DNA of 34,602 bases from Intrasporangium chromatireducens Q5-1 (GCF_000576575.1 NZ_AWQS01000022.1:1-34602), one strand, 5' to 3'; counted from the first letter of the stretch, positions 1 through 9,541 are shown. Translations and numbers: made by a program. Notes: generated by a model from the sequence alone, not told the origin.

Positions 1-876
1 CGCGAGGACCGTCGCGGCGCCCGACGCCGGCAGCGCGAGCACGACGGCGTCGGCCTCGAGCCGGTCGCCGTCGCTGACGTGCAGCTCGTACCGGTCACCG
101 AGCCGCTCGACGGCGAGGACGGCGCGGCCCAGGAGGACCGTCGCGTCGGCATCGTCGAGCAGCCGGTCGGTCAGGACGCGCAGGCCATCGGCGAACGACG
201 CGAAGGCCGGCGCGGGCGCCGGTCCGGTCGTTGGTCCGGTCGCCGGGGCACTGCGGCGACGGAGCAGGATCGAGCGGCGCTCCGAGGCCGGCCCGACCAG
301 CGAGGGTGCACAGGCGCGGAGGCTGAGCTCGTCGATGTCGCCGGCGTGCAGGCTGCCGAGGAGCGGGTCGACGAGGCGGTCGGCCACCTCGCGCCCGAAG
401 CGCGTCTCGAGGAAGGCGCCGACCGACGTGTCGCTCTCCGGAGCCAGAGGGGCGGCGACGTGGGCGGCCAGTGGCTCGAGGCTGGCCCGTCCGAGGCCGC
501 GCAGGGACATCACCCGGCTGCCCAGGACGGGGCGCAGCCGGGTGGGGCCGGCGGGCCCCACCCCCGCGGGCAACGGGCGGAGCCGGTCGGACGTCCAGAG
601 CAACGTCGTGCCGGGTCGCGCTCCGACGACGTCGTGCGTGAGCCCGACCTCGTCGACGAGGCGCCGGGCGGCAGGCGAGGCGAGGTGCAGCGCCTCGGCC
701 CCGACGTCGACGGCATGGCCGGCGAACTCGACGGTGCGGACCTGGCCACCGACCCGCTCCGACGCCTCCACGAGCGTGACCTCGCACCCGGCGTGGGCGA
801 GACGGTGGGCCGCGACGAGGCCGGTGACGCCCGCTCCGACGACGACGACGGTGGGGCGGTGGCGCAGCTGGTGCAT
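1..876 (-). CDS. hemY: Coproporphyrinogen/protoporphyrinogen oxidase, C-terminus beyond the window
   Basis: FAD-dependent oxidase of heme synthesis; in actinobacteria this family normally oxidises coproporphyrinogen III to coproporphyrin III. The minus strand is open from an ATG at 876 to the window edge, giving 292 codons of the N-terminal part. After MHQLRHRP comes a dinucleotide-binding fold, VVVVGAGVTGLVAAHRLA (about residues 9-26), then VTLVEASERVGGQVRT, the usual FAD ADP-binding region of the flavin amine oxidase/HemY family. The segment GRASLEPL...FGREVADRLVDPLLGSLHAGD matches the family's membrane/substrate-binding middle part. An AGGAGA ribosome binding site lies 6 nt before the ATG. 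The gene appears monocistronic at its 5' end, 83 bases downstream of the LOG gene stop. The family call is firm; the exact substrate (copro- versus protoporphyrinogen) is inferred from taxonomy. Confidence 0.85.
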   Translation of the reverse strand, partial: MHQLRHRPTVVVVGAGVTGLVAAHRLAHAGCEVTLVEASERVGGQVRTVEFAGHAVDVGAEALHLASPAARRLVDEVGLTHDVVGARPGTTLLWTSDRLRPLPAGVGPAGPTRLRPVLGSRVMSLRGLGRASLEPLAAHVAAPLAPESDTSVGAFLETRFGREVADRLVDPLLGSLHAGDIDELSLRACAPSLVGPASERRSILLRRRSAPATGPTTGPAPAPAFASFADGLRVLTDRLLDDADATVLLGRAVLAVERLGDRYELHVSDGDRLEADAVVLALPASGAATVLA

Positions 877-890
877 GGGCACTCTCCTGG

Positions 891-911
891 GATGCAGTAC
901 TACGCATCGTA
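891..911 (-). promoter_or_regulatory. Candidate hemY -10 box and overlapping operator-like palindrome
   Basis: On the minus strand a TACGAT hexamer (911 to 906) fits a -10 box about 30 nt before the hemY ATG. It overlaps an imperfect palindrome at 891-908, arms GATGC and GCATC around AGTACTAC. The overlap with the expected -10/start region suggests a repressor site. No -35 box or known regulator motif is recognisable. Confidence 0.35.
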
Positions 912-957
912 GGAGATGGTCGGGGGTGGGTCGTACCCGGCCCCGGCCGGGCAGGTC

Positions 958-999
958 GGTCAGGTATGCCGCTGAGCCCGCTCAGCGGCATACCTGACC
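958..999. terminator. Perfect 19-bp hairpin at the 3' end of the LOG gene, built from two inverted GTATGCCGCTGAG copies
   Basis: Arms 958-976 and 981-999 are exact reverse complements around a 4-nt CCCG loop. The minus-strand LOG gene runs through it: its last codons and TGA stop are inside the hairpin. There is no T-run, so it would be a T-less actinobacterial terminator or an mRNA-stabilising hairpin for the LOG transcript. Each arm contains one copy of the 13-mer GTATGCCGCTGAG, which recurs singly in the window (10544, 11393, 23553), so this is also an instance of the dispersed motif described in the findings. Confidence 0.7.
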
Positions 1000-2168
1000 T
1001 CGCGCTCGCCCTCCACGGGCGGCAGGAAGCCAGCCTGCGCCCGCGCGCCCGCCACGAGCGGGAGGGCGTCCTCCAGGGCATCGACGAGGTGCAGGGCACC
1101 GGCCATCCGGCGCCCCTGGGCGAGCTGCTGCAGGGCCGGCCAGACCGGCACCGTTCCGGTCCAGTGCTCGCGGCCCACCAGCACGAGCGGTGGCAGCTCG
1201 ACGTCGTCGAGGGCGTAGTACAGCGGCGTCACGGCCTGGAAGATCTCCTGGACGGTTCCCGCCGCGCCGCTCAGCACGACGATGCCGGCCGTGCAGCGCG
1301 CGAGCAGGCCGTCCTCCCGCAGGGCGTTCGAGAAGTACTTCGCGACGGCGTCGCAGAACACGTTCGGCGGCTCGTGCCCGTAGAACCAGGTCGGGATCCC
1401 GAGCGAGCGGGCCGACGGGCCAAGGGTTTCCGGCCGCGCGTCGAGGGCGTCGTCGTGCTCGAGCAGCTCCCGTCGGATCGCCATCGCGACCCGGGCCCAC
1501 GGGGTGACGTCGGGACGGAAGCTGGGCACCGCGGCGAGCCGGGGGAGTGCGTCCTCGAGTGCGGCCGGGTCACGGCAGAACGCACCGAGGTTGGCGGCCT
1601 CCATCGCGCCGGGCCCTCCGCCGGTGACGACGAGGTGGCCCTGTGCGGCGAGCGCGTGCCCCAGGTGAGCCGCGTCGGCATAGGCGGCGCAGCCTCGGGC
1701 GACCGCGTGACCACCCATCACCCCGACGACGGACCGGTCGCCGACGAACTCGTCGAGCCCGTCCGTGACGGAGTCGTCGTGGATCGCCCGGACCAGTGTC
1801 GCGAAGGCGTCCGTCGCGACCCTCGTGTCCGTCGACCACTGGTAGGCCCGTGCGTCCGGGGTGCCCCCGTAGCCGTGCTCGCCGAGACCGGCATAGAGGT
1901 CCTCGGGGACGTAGAGGCCGCGCCAGGGGTCGATCGGCGCCCCGGCGAGACCGGGGAAGACGACCGCGCCACCGACGAGGAGGATCTCGGCGACGTCGGG
2001 AGGGACGACCCCGCCGAGGACGACGAGCCCGGCGAGGCCAGGGTGGCCCGCCAGCCGGGGACCGTAGCCGCTGAGGTCGAGGTTCTGCAGGCGCAGGCCG
2101 GACAGGGTCGTCCCGGAGTCGAGGTAGTCGTCGAGCTCGTCGAGGGTCTCGATCTCCATGCCGGACAT
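960..2168 (-). CDS. LOG-family Rossmann-fold protein with a degenerate PGG motif
   Basis: 402 residues from ATG 2168 (MSGMEIETLD...). The nucleotide-binding core carries VTGGGPGAMEAANLG (about 181-195), the first signature of the LOG/TIGR00730 family (cytokinin riboside 5'-monophosphate phosphoribohydrolases and relatives). The second signature, normally PGGxGTxxE, reads SGAAGTVQE (about 300-308): the GT and E are kept but PGG has become SGA. The protein is about twice the usual LOG length, with some 140 extra N-terminal residues of unknown fold. Phosphoribohydrolase activity on nucleotide monophosphates is therefore only a family-level guess. An upstream in-frame start would add 32 residues overlapping the promoter region; I prefer 2168 because GGTGGGG precedes it. 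Divergent from the acyl-CoA ligase, with 85 bp between the starts. Confidence 0.75.
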   Translation of the reverse strand: MSGMEIETLDELDDYLDSGTTLSGLRLQNLDLSGYGPRLAGHPGLAGLVVLGGVVPPDVAEILLVGGAVVFPGLAGAPIDPWRGLYVPEDLYAGLGEHGYGGTPDARAYQWSTDTRVATDAFATLVRAIHDDSVTDGLDEFVGDRSVVGVMGGHAVARGCAAYADAAHLGHALAAQGHLVVTGGGPGAMEAANLGAFCRDPAALEDALPRLAAVPSFRPDVTPWARVAMAIRRELLEHDDALDARPETLGPSARSLGIPTWFYGHEPPNVFCDAVAKYFSNALREDGLLARCTAGIVVLSGAAGTVQEIFQAVTPLYYALDDVELPPLVLVGREHWTGTVPVWPALQQLAQGRRMAGALHLVDALEDALPLVAGARAQAGFLPPVEGEREVRYAAERAQRHT

Positions 2169-2177
2169 CCTGCCCCA

Positions 2178-2196
2178 CCGAGCCGCCGCGGCTCGG
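2178..2196. promoter_or_regulatory. GC-rich hairpin or operator in the LOG 5' region
   Basis: Perfect 8-bp inverted repeat CCGAGCCG (2178-2185) and CGGCTCGG (2189-2196) with a 3-nt loop, 9 nt upstream of the LOG ATG at 2168. In the LOG mRNA it would sit against the ribosome binding site. It could equally be a protein-binding palindrome in the divergent promoter region. Confidence 0.35.
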
Positions 2197-2253
2197 AGAC
2201 TCGCGGCCCGCAAAGGGCTGACGCCGGCCGGGGCGGATGGCAGAGTGCCGTGC

Positions 2254-3924
<1,671 letters not shown>

Positions 3925-3966
3925 CCTTGGGCACCCGAGCGCCGGCCGACCTGATTGGATCGGCCG

Positions 3967-4902
3967 GTGCTCGGTGTGCTGGAGGGGTTCGCGACGATCG
4001 CGATCGTCGTCGCGGTCGGGTGGCTGCTCGCCCACCTGCGCCTCCTCGACGAGTCGGCGCAGAACAACCTGTCGCGGCTCGCCTTCTACGTCGCCTCGCC
4101 GGCCCTGCTGCTGCAGGTCATGCAGCGCACGCCCCTCTCGGCGGTGCTGTCTCGCAACCTCGTCACGTCGCTCGTCGCCTTCGCCGCCACGGTCACGATC
4201 TATCTGCTCCTCGCCCGGTCGCGCGGGGCGGCCGCACCGCTCGGGTCCCGGCTCATCGGCAGCCTCTCCGCGGCCTACGTCAATGCCGGCAACCTCGGCA
4301 TCCCGATCGCCCTCTACGTGCTGGGCGACGTCGCGTGGGTGGCTCCGACGCTGCTCATGCAGCTGCTCATCATCACGCCGGTCTACATGGCCCTCTTCGA
4401 CAGCGACGCCCGGGGCGAGCGGCCCACGGTGCTCCGGAGCATCCGGCGGATGTTCAGCAACCCCATCACGATCGGTGCCCTCGCCGGCCTGCTGATCTCG
4501 CTGCTCGACGTGACGCTGCCGCGAGTGATCGGTGGGTCGATCGACCTGCTCGGCAACATGGCCGTCCCGGCCATGCTCGTCGCCTTCGGCATCTCGCTGC
4601 GGCGTGGGCCCAGACCGGCGGCGGGGCGCGCGGCGCGGCACGTGTGGACCATCGTCGCGCTGAAGACGCTCGTCATGCCGGCGATCGCGCTCGGCTTCGG
4701 CCTGCTGATCGGGATGCGCGGCGCGCCGCTGTTCGCCGTCGTCGTGACCGCGGCGCTCCCCACCGCGCAGAACATCTTCACGTATGCCGTCCGCTACCGC
4801 CGCGAGGTCAACCTGGCCCGCGACGCCATCTTCGTCACGACTTTCGTCTCGGTGCCCGTGATCCTCCTGATCGCCGCCGGGTTCCACCTCGCCGGCGTCT
4901 GA
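3967..4902 (+). CDS. AEC-family (auxin efflux carrier-like) permease
   Basis: 311-residue integral membrane protein made of two hydrophobic halves, with about 8-10 predicted helices (first helix FATIAIVVAVGWLLAHL). The segment NAGNLGIPIALYVLGD is the conserved crossover region of AEC/bile-acid-type carriers, and TAALPTAQNIFTYA is its second-half counterpart. Bacterial members export or import small organic acids such as malate or malonate; the substrate here is unknown. GTG 3967 (MLGVLEGF) is preferred; a TTG at 3955 would add four residues. TTGGAT sits 6 nt before the GTG, a weak leaderless signal. It is 42 bp downstream of the acyl-CoA ligase and in the same direction, so co-transcription is possible. 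Confidence 0.85.
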   Translation: MLGVLEGFATIAIVVAVGWLLAHLRLLDESAQNNLSRLAFYVASPALLLQVMQRTPLSAVLSRNLVTSLVAFAATVTIYLLLARSRGAAAPLGSRLIGSLSAAYVNAGNLGIPIALYVLGDVAWVAPTLLMQLLIITPVYMALFDSDARGERPTVLRSIRRMFSNPITIGALAGLLISLLDVTLPRVIGGSIDLLGNMAVPAMLVAFGISLRRGPRPAAGRAARHVWTIVALKTLVMPAIALGFGLLIGMRGAPLFAVVVTAALPTAQNIFTYAVRYRREVNLARDAIFVTTFVSVPVILLIAAGFHLAGV

Positions 4903-4944
4903 CCCGTTCCGATCTCGTCCCGGCTCGGGGAAGGCGGTCGGGGT

Positions 4945-4950
4945 TAGGGT
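4945..4950 (+). promoter_or_regulatory. Leaderless-type -10 box for gabD
   Basis: TAGGGT lies at -12 to -7 counted from the A of the ATG at 4957, the spacing expected when transcription starts at the start codon. The GAGGG next to the ATG is too close to act as a ribosome binding site, which supports a leaderless mRNA. Confidence 0.65.
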
Positions 4951-4956
4951 CGAGGG

Positions 4957-6420
4957 ATGGCAAGCGTGACAGAGCAGTCAGTGATCGAGTCGGTCCCGAC
5001 GGGACTGCTCATCGGCGGTGAGTGGCGCGACGCGGACGGTGGTGGCAAGCTCGCCGTCCACGACCCGGCCACGGGCAACGTGCTGACCCACGTCGCGGAC
5101 GCGACGCCGGGCGACGGCCGGGCAGCCCTCGACGCCGCCGCGGCGGCGCAGGCCGACTGGGCCCGGACGCCACCGCGCGAGCGGGGGGAGCTGCTCCGGG
5201 CGGCATACGAGCAGATCACCCGGCGGGCCGACGAGTTCGCGCTCCTGATGACCCTCGAGATGGGCAAGACGATCGCGGAGTCGAAGGGCGAGGTGACCTA
5301 TGGCGCCGAGTTCTTCCGGTGGTTCTCCGAGGAGGCGGTGCGCATCGCGGGGCGGTGGTCGACCGCGCCCAACGGCACCACGCGCCTGCTGACGATGAAA
5401 CAGCCGGTCGGCCCGACCCTGATGATCACCCCCTGGAACTTCCCGCTCGCCATGGGCACCCGCAAGATCGGCCCGGCCATCGCCGCGGGCTGCACCATGG
5501 TCGTCAAGCCGGCCAGCCAGACCCCACTCACGATGCTCGCCCTGGCGCAGCTGCTCCAGGACTGCGGCCTGCCCCCGGGCGTGCTCAACGTCGTGACGAC
5601 CAGCGACAGCGGTGGCGTCATGGAGCCGCTCATCCGCGACCCCCGGCTGCGCAAGCTGACCTTCACCGGCTCGACCCCCGTGGGCCGGGCACTCATGGAG
5701 CAGGCGAGCGAGCAGATCCTGCGGGTGTCCATGGAACTCGGTGGCAACGCCCCGTTCCTCGTCTTCGCCGATGCCGACCTCGACAAGGCCGTCGAGGGGG
5801 CGATGCTGGCCAAGATGCGCAACATCGGTGAGGCGTGCACCGCCGCCAACCGGTTCTACGTGCACGAGTCGGTCGCCGAGCAGTTCACCGAGCGGCTGGC
5901 GTCGCGCATGGGCACGCTGAGGCTCGGCCGGGGCACCGAGGACGGGGTGGACGTCGGTCCCCTCATCGACGAGAAGTCGCGCGACAAGGTCGCCGCCCTG
6001 CTCGACGACGCCGTCACGAAGGGGGCGCGGGTCGTCACCGGTGGCCAACCCGTCGACGGGCCGGGGTGGTTCTTCCAGCCGACCGTGCTGGCCGACGTGA
6101 CCGCGGACGCCGACGTCAACCGTGAGGAGATCTTCGGACCGGTTGCGCCCGTGCGCACGTTCGGCACCGACGAGGACGCCGTGCGGATGGCCAACGACAC
6201 CGAGTACGGTCTCGTCGCCTACGTGTTCACCCGAGACCTGGCCCGCGCCATCACCGTGAGCGAGGCCCTCGAGTACGGCATGGTCGGGGTCAACCAGGGC
6301 ATCGTCTCGAACCCGTCCGCCCCGTTCGGCGGGGTCAAGGCGTCCGGCGTCGGTCGGGAGGGCGGCGCCGAGGGGATCGACGAGTACCTCGAGACGAAGT
6401 ACGTCGGCATCGCGCTCTGA
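4957..6420 (+). CDS. gabD: NAD(P)-dependent succinate-semialdehyde dehydrogenase
   Basis: 487-residue aldehyde dehydrogenase that probably oxidises succinate semialdehyde to succinate (GABA shunt end step). ALDH landmarks are complete: PWNFP (159-163), VVKPASQTP, coenzyme loop GSTPVG (238-243), general-base E260 in MELGGNAP, catalytic C294 in GEACTAANR, and EEIFGPV with PFGGVKASGVGREGG near the end. Length and the GEACTAANR/GVGREGG context are typical of GabD-type enzymes, though close relatives use other semialdehydes. It has its own likely leaderless promoter and no GABA transaminase nearby, so the GABA link rests on family only. Confidence 0.85.
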   Translation: MASVTEQSVIESVPTGLLIGGEWRDADGGGKLAVHDPATGNVLTHVADATPGDGRAALDAAAAAQADWARTPPRERGELLRAAYEQITRRADEFALLMTLEMGKTIAESKGEVTYGAEFFRWFSEEAVRIAGRWSTAPNGTTRLLTMKQPVGPTLMITPWNFPLAMGTRKIGPAIAAGCTMVVKPASQTPLTMLALAQLLQDCGLPPGVLNVVTTSDSGGVMEPLIRDPRLRKLTFTGSTPVGRALMEQASEQILRVSMELGGNAPFLVFADADLDKAVEGAMLAKMRNIGEACTAANRFYVHESVAEQFTERLASRMGTLRLGRGTEDGVDVGPLIDEKSRDKVAALLDDAVTKGARVVTGGQPVDGPGWFFQPTVLADVTADADVNREEIFGPVAPVRTFGTDEDAVRMANDTEYGLVAYVFTRDLARAITVSEALEYGMVGVNQGIVSNPSAPFGGVKASGVGREGGAEGIDEYLETKYVGIAL

Positions 6421-6428
6421 CCGCCGCC

Positions 6429-6457
6429 ACCGGATCTCGAGGTGCGAACCCTCCGGT
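6429..6457. terminator. Weak hairpin after gabD
   Basis: ACCGGA (6429-6434) pairs with TCCGGT (6452-6457) around a 17-nt loop, starting 9 nt after the gabD stop. There is no T-run. It could be a weak intrinsic terminator before the next gene's promoter. Confidence 0.25.
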
Positions 6458-6529
6458 CCTGTGGGACGATCCGCGCGGATCTCGGCAAAGCGGCATCTCG
6501 TTCCGATGCCCTGTGGTCAAATCGGTCAC

Positions 6530-7543
6530 ATGGGGAAAAGGGGATCTGGGGTGGGGGCTGCGCCGCGTTCGGTGGCGACGCTGCTGGAGCAGACCGACAT
6601 GCTGCTGCGCAGGGGTGAACGGGCCGGGGCCACGGTGTGGTCCACGGGCTTCCCCCTGCTCGACGAGGCGCTGGGCGGGGGGCTGCGCTCCGGCGAGCTC
6701 GCCCTGCTCGGTGGCCCCCAGGGGAACGGCAAGACGATGATGGGGCTGCAGTTCGTGCGCAACGTCGTGCGTGCTGGCCGCACCGGGATCATCTTCTCGT
6801 ACGAGCACCAGGCGAACACGCTGATGGAGCGGCTGATCTCGCTCGAGGCGGCCGAGTCGGACTCCGGCTCGGCGGCGTCAGTGCTCGAGGTCCGCCGTGG
6901 CCTCGAGACGGGCACCGCCGGCGGCTCGCTCGAGGAGCTGCTGGCGTCCATGCGTGGGGGCGCTGCGGCCTATGCGGCGCTGCGGTCGTATGGCGACCGG
7001 CTGCACATTCACGAGTCGTCGGGCGCCTCGACGACGCTGAACGAGCTGCGGGCCGTCATCACGGACGTGCACGACCGGACGGGACAGGTGCCGTTCGTCC
7101 TCGTCGACTACCTCCAGAAGATCCCGGTGGACGGGGCGAGCGAGGACGAACGCATCACCGGTGCGGTCGAGGGCGTCAAGGACCTTGCCCTCGACCTCGG
7201 GGTGCCGGTCGTCGCGGTGTCAGCCGCCGACAAGGCGAGCCTCGCGGCGGGTCGCCGGATGCGGACACACGACCTGCGCGGGGCCTCGGCGCTGGCCTTC
7301 GAGGCGGACGTCGTCATGATCCTCAGCGACAAGATCGACGTCGTCTCGCGCGACCACCTCGTCTACGACCTCGCGAACATCCAGCGCTTCCGCGAGTGGT
7401 CGGTGCTGACCCTTGAGAAGAACCGTCACGGCCGCGGGGACGTCGAGCTCGAGTTCGGCAAGGACTTCGAGCACGGGCGGTTCATCACCGAGGGCCGTGA
7501 GGTCCGCGAGCGCCTCATCGACGAGCGGATCGTCGTCTCCTAG
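6530..7543 (+). CDS. Stand-alone DnaB C-terminal (RecA-fold) ATPase domain protein
   Basis: 337 residues from ATG 6530. It corresponds to the ATPase half of replicative helicase DnaB without the N-terminal primase-interaction domain. Walker A is GGPQGNGKT (61-69). Walker B is FVLVDYLQKI (D193), very like the DnaB IDYLQ motif. The sequence then gives the sensor-like SAADKASLAAGR, DLRGASALAFEADVVMIL, and the terminal KNRHGRGDVELEF that matches the DnaB KNRxGxxGxVxLxF motif. These features favour DnaB over RecA, RadA or KaiC. The cellular role is unknown; there are no phage, replication or repair neighbours. In-frame starts upstream exist (6461 and others); 6530 gives the most compact N-terminus. 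TCAAAT lies 7 nt before it, only a poor -10. Confidence 0.75.
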   Translation: MGKRGSGVGAAPRSVATLLEQTDMLLRRGERAGATVWSTGFPLLDEALGGGLRSGELALLGGPQGNGKTMMGLQFVRNVVRAGRTGIIFSYEHQANTLMERLISLEAAESDSGSAASVLEVRRGLETGTAGGSLEELLASMRGGAAAYAALRSYGDRLHIHESSGASTTLNELRAVITDVHDRTGQVPFVLVDYLQKIPVDGASEDERITGAVEGVKDLALDLGVPVVAVSAADKASLAAGRRMRTHDLRGASALAFEADVVMILSDKIDVVSRDHLVYDLANIQRFREWSVLTLEKNRHGRGDVELEFGKDFEHGRFITEGREVRERLIDERIVVS

Positions 7544-7583
7544 CGCGGCACTGCAGGCGTGCCCACGGCCCGGTCGCTCGGCG

Positions 7584-7615
7584 CGAAACGCTCAGGACAC
7601 GAAAGGCTCAGGGCA
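7584..7615 (+). repeat. Tandem 16-bp direct repeat upstream of the PPOX gene
   Basis: CGAAACGCTCAGGACA (7584-7599) is followed directly by CGAAAGGCTCAGGGCA (7600-7615), with two mismatches. It lies at about -67 to -36 from the predicted leaderless start at 7651, where an activator or repressor would bind. The regulator is unknown. Confidence 0.6.
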
Positions 7616-7623
7616 CGCGTGCC
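7612..7623. promoter_or_regulatory. 12-bp perfect palindrome over the -35 region of the PPOX gene
   Basis: GGCACGCGTGCC is self-complementary and covers about -39 to -28 relative to 7651. It overlaps the end of the tandem repeat. This is a plausible operator, but GC-rich palindromes are common here. Confidence 0.4.
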
Positions 7624-7638
7624 GTCGGTGGCTGCCGC

Positions 7639-7644
7639 TACCGT
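7639..7644 (+). promoter_or_regulatory. Leaderless-type -10 box for the PPOX gene
   Basis: TACCGT occupies exactly -12 to -7 from the ATG at 7651, and there is no ribosome binding site in front of the ATG. Confidence 0.65.
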
Positions 7645-7650
7645 CGAACC

Positions 7651-8175
7651 ATGCGTGAGACACCAGAGGAGATCGCCGCCCTGCAGGCGCTGCTCGACGC
7701 CTCCCGCGGCCGGGCGACCGGGCACCTGCGGTCCATCATCAGCGACGAGCGCACGCTCTCGGCCGCCGAGCTGGTGCAGCTCCTGACCGGAATGAAGGTC
7801 CTCACCGTCGCCACCGTGACCGCCCGGGGGGAGCCACGCATCAGCGCTCTGGACGGTCACTTCCTGCACGGCACGTGGACCTTCGGCACCGACGGGGGCT
7901 CGGCCAAGGCGAGGCACCTCGCGCGGCGCCCCGCGGTCAGCGTGGCGCATGTCGACGGTGAGGAGCTCGCGCTCTTCAGCCACGGCACTGCGGAGCTGTT
8001 GCCCCCGGGCCCGGAGCGGGACGAGGTGGACGCGCACTGGACCGCCCACTACGGCAGCAGCCCGTTCAGCTGGGGTGACGACATCCGGTTGTACCGCCTC
8101 CGCATGACCTGGGCCGTGGCCTATGCGTTCCAGCGCGAGGAGCTGCTCCAATCACGAGGGGTCACGGAGCCCTGA
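7651..8175 (+). CDS. Pyridoxamine 5'-phosphate oxidase-family (split-barrel flavin-binding) protein
   Basis: 174 residues. The core LTVATVTARGEPRISALDGHFLHGTWTFGTDGGSAKARHLARRPAVSVAHVDGEELALFSHGTAELL follows the PPOX/FMN-binding split-barrel pattern: a strand with a GEPR turn, then a (S/T)xKxRxLxxxPxVxV segment that contacts the FMN or F420 phosphate. Such proteins are oxidoreductases or heme/flavin/F420-binding proteins, and the ligand is not readable here. The N-terminal 45 residues are helical and family-unspecific. The gene is served by its own leaderless promoter preceded by a tandem repeat. It converges on the GPH permease with only 3 nt between the stops (TGA CGG TCA). Confidence 0.75.
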   Translation: MRETPEEIAALQALLDASRGRATGHLRSIISDERTLSAAELVQLLTGMKVLTVATVTARGEPRISALDGHFLHGTWTFGTDGGSAKARHLARRPAVSVAHVDGEELALFSHGTAELLPPGPERDEVDAHWTAHYGSSPFSWGDDIRLYRLRMTWAVAYAFQREELLQSRGVTEP

Positions 8176-8178
8176 CGG

Positions 8179-9534
8179 TCAGCTCTCGCGCTCCTCGACG
8201 CCGGCCCGGGCATGCCGCTCCGCGAGCTCCGCGACGAGGGTGCGAAACACCTTCTCGGACAAGGGATAGACGAGCATGACCACGCCGGCGGCGATGGCGA
8301 GCACGGCCGGGATGGCCCCTGCTGCGACCCTGATGGCGGTGAGCGCGGACTGCGGCTGGCTGCCGGAGGCCGCGACGTAGCCGCCGAGCGACAGGGCGAA
8401 GGCGGCCGCCCAGCCGCCGACTCCTTGGCCCGCCTTGCGGGTGAAGGAGAGCAATGCGTAGTTGCTCGCCTCGGCGCGCAGTCCGCTCCTCCACTCGCCG
8501 TAGTCCACGGTGTCGGCCTGGAAGGCGAAGATGAGGGTGTTGACCGTGCCCGTGCCGAGGCCCAGCACCCCGTAGGCGATGATCGACAGCGCCGTCCAGC
8601 CGGTCGGGGCGAAGGCGACCCCGGCGCCGCCCACCACGACGACGAGCGCCGCGACGAGGTAGGTGTTCCGCTTGCCCATGGATCCCGCCAGGCTCGGGAC
8701 GAGCATCGCCGCGCCCACCATGGCGAGGGTCTGGATGAGCGTGAGGACGATGTAGAGGTCCGCGCTCCCGAGGATGTCGCGGGCGTAGAACACCGCGACG
8801 GTCTGCAGCGAGAACATGCCGGTGAGGAAGAGCAGCGTCGCCAGGCACAGCAGCAGCAGTGGCCGGTTCTGCCTCAGCATCGAGACGGTCTGGCCGATGG
8901 ACACCTTCGCGGCGCGGACCTGGATGTTCTCGTGGGCCGTCGAGAAGCAGAAGAGATAGCTGAGGTAGCCGATCACCGCGAAGCCGATGGTCGTCAGGGT
9001 CAGGGTCCGCTGCAGGTTGCTCGCCGCGGAGATCTGGGGCGAGACCACGACCGCGATGGCGAGGATGGTGAGGGAGGCGCCGATGGAGCGGGAGCTCGAC
9101 AGCTTGGCCCGTTCGTCGGGGCTCTGCGTCATGGCGGCCGCGAGCGAGCCGTAGGGGATGTTGACGAAGCTGTACGCGAGTGAGAAGAGCAGGTAGCTGA
9201 CGAACGCCCAGACGGTCCGTAGCCCCGGAGACAGTCCCGAGGGGATGGAGAAGAGCAGGACGAGCAGGACGAGCAGGGGGATGGCCCCGAAGGCGATGAA
9301 GGGCCGGAAGCGTCCCCATCGTGTCGAGGTGAGGTCCACCGTGCGGCCCGCCACCAGGTCCGTCACGCCGCCCCACACGCGCGCGACGAGGAACAGGATG
9401 CCTGCCGTGGCTGCCGAGATGCCCGCGACGTCGGTGTAGTAGATGAGGAGGAAGGCAGCCACCATCGAGAACGTCAGGTTGTTGCCGACGTCCCCGAACG
9501 CGTAGCCGACGTACTCGACCCTGCGCAGCGCCAT
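8179..9534 (-). CDS. GPH-family (glycoside-pentoside-hexuronide:cation symporter) MFS permease
   Basis: 451 residues with about 12 membrane helices. The N-terminus YVGYAFGDVGNNLTFSMVAAFLLIYYTDVAGI and the following WGGVTDLVAGRTVDLTSTRWGRFRPFIAFGAIP are characteristic of the MelB/XylP/UidB group, with the cation-site acidic residues in helix 2 (D of VTD) and the conserved RWGRFRP loop. FQADTVDYGEWRSGLRAE in the second half is the matching GPH signature. It probably imports a sugar or glycoside with Na+ or H+. GTGAGG precedes the ATG by 6 nt. It starts 7 nt after the stop of the cytidylate-kinase-like gene, so the two form an operon. There are no glycosidase or sugar-kinase neighbours, so the substrate is open. 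Confidence 0.85.
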   Translation of the reverse strand: MALRRVEYVGYAFGDVGNNLTFSMVAAFLLIYYTDVAGISAATAGILFLVARVWGGVTDLVAGRTVDLTSTRWGRFRPFIAFGAIPLLVLLVLLFSIPSGLSPGLRTVWAFVSYLLFSLAYSFVNIPYGSLAAAMTQSPDERAKLSSSRSIGASLTILAIAVVVSPQISAASNLQRTLTLTTIGFAVIGYLSYLFCFSTAHENIQVRAAKVSIGQTVSMLRQNRPLLLLCLATLLFLTGMFSLQTVAVFYARDILGSADLYIVLTLIQTLAMVGAAMLVPSLAGSMGKRNTYLVAALVVVVGGAGVAFAPTGWTALSIIAYGVLGLGTGTVNTLIFAFQADTVDYGEWRSGLRAEASNYALLSFTRKAGQGVGGWAAAFALSLGGYVAASGSQPQSALTAIRVAAGAIPAVLAIAAGVVMLVYPLSEKVFRTLVAELAERHARAGVEERES

Positions 9535-9541
9535 GGTCGCC

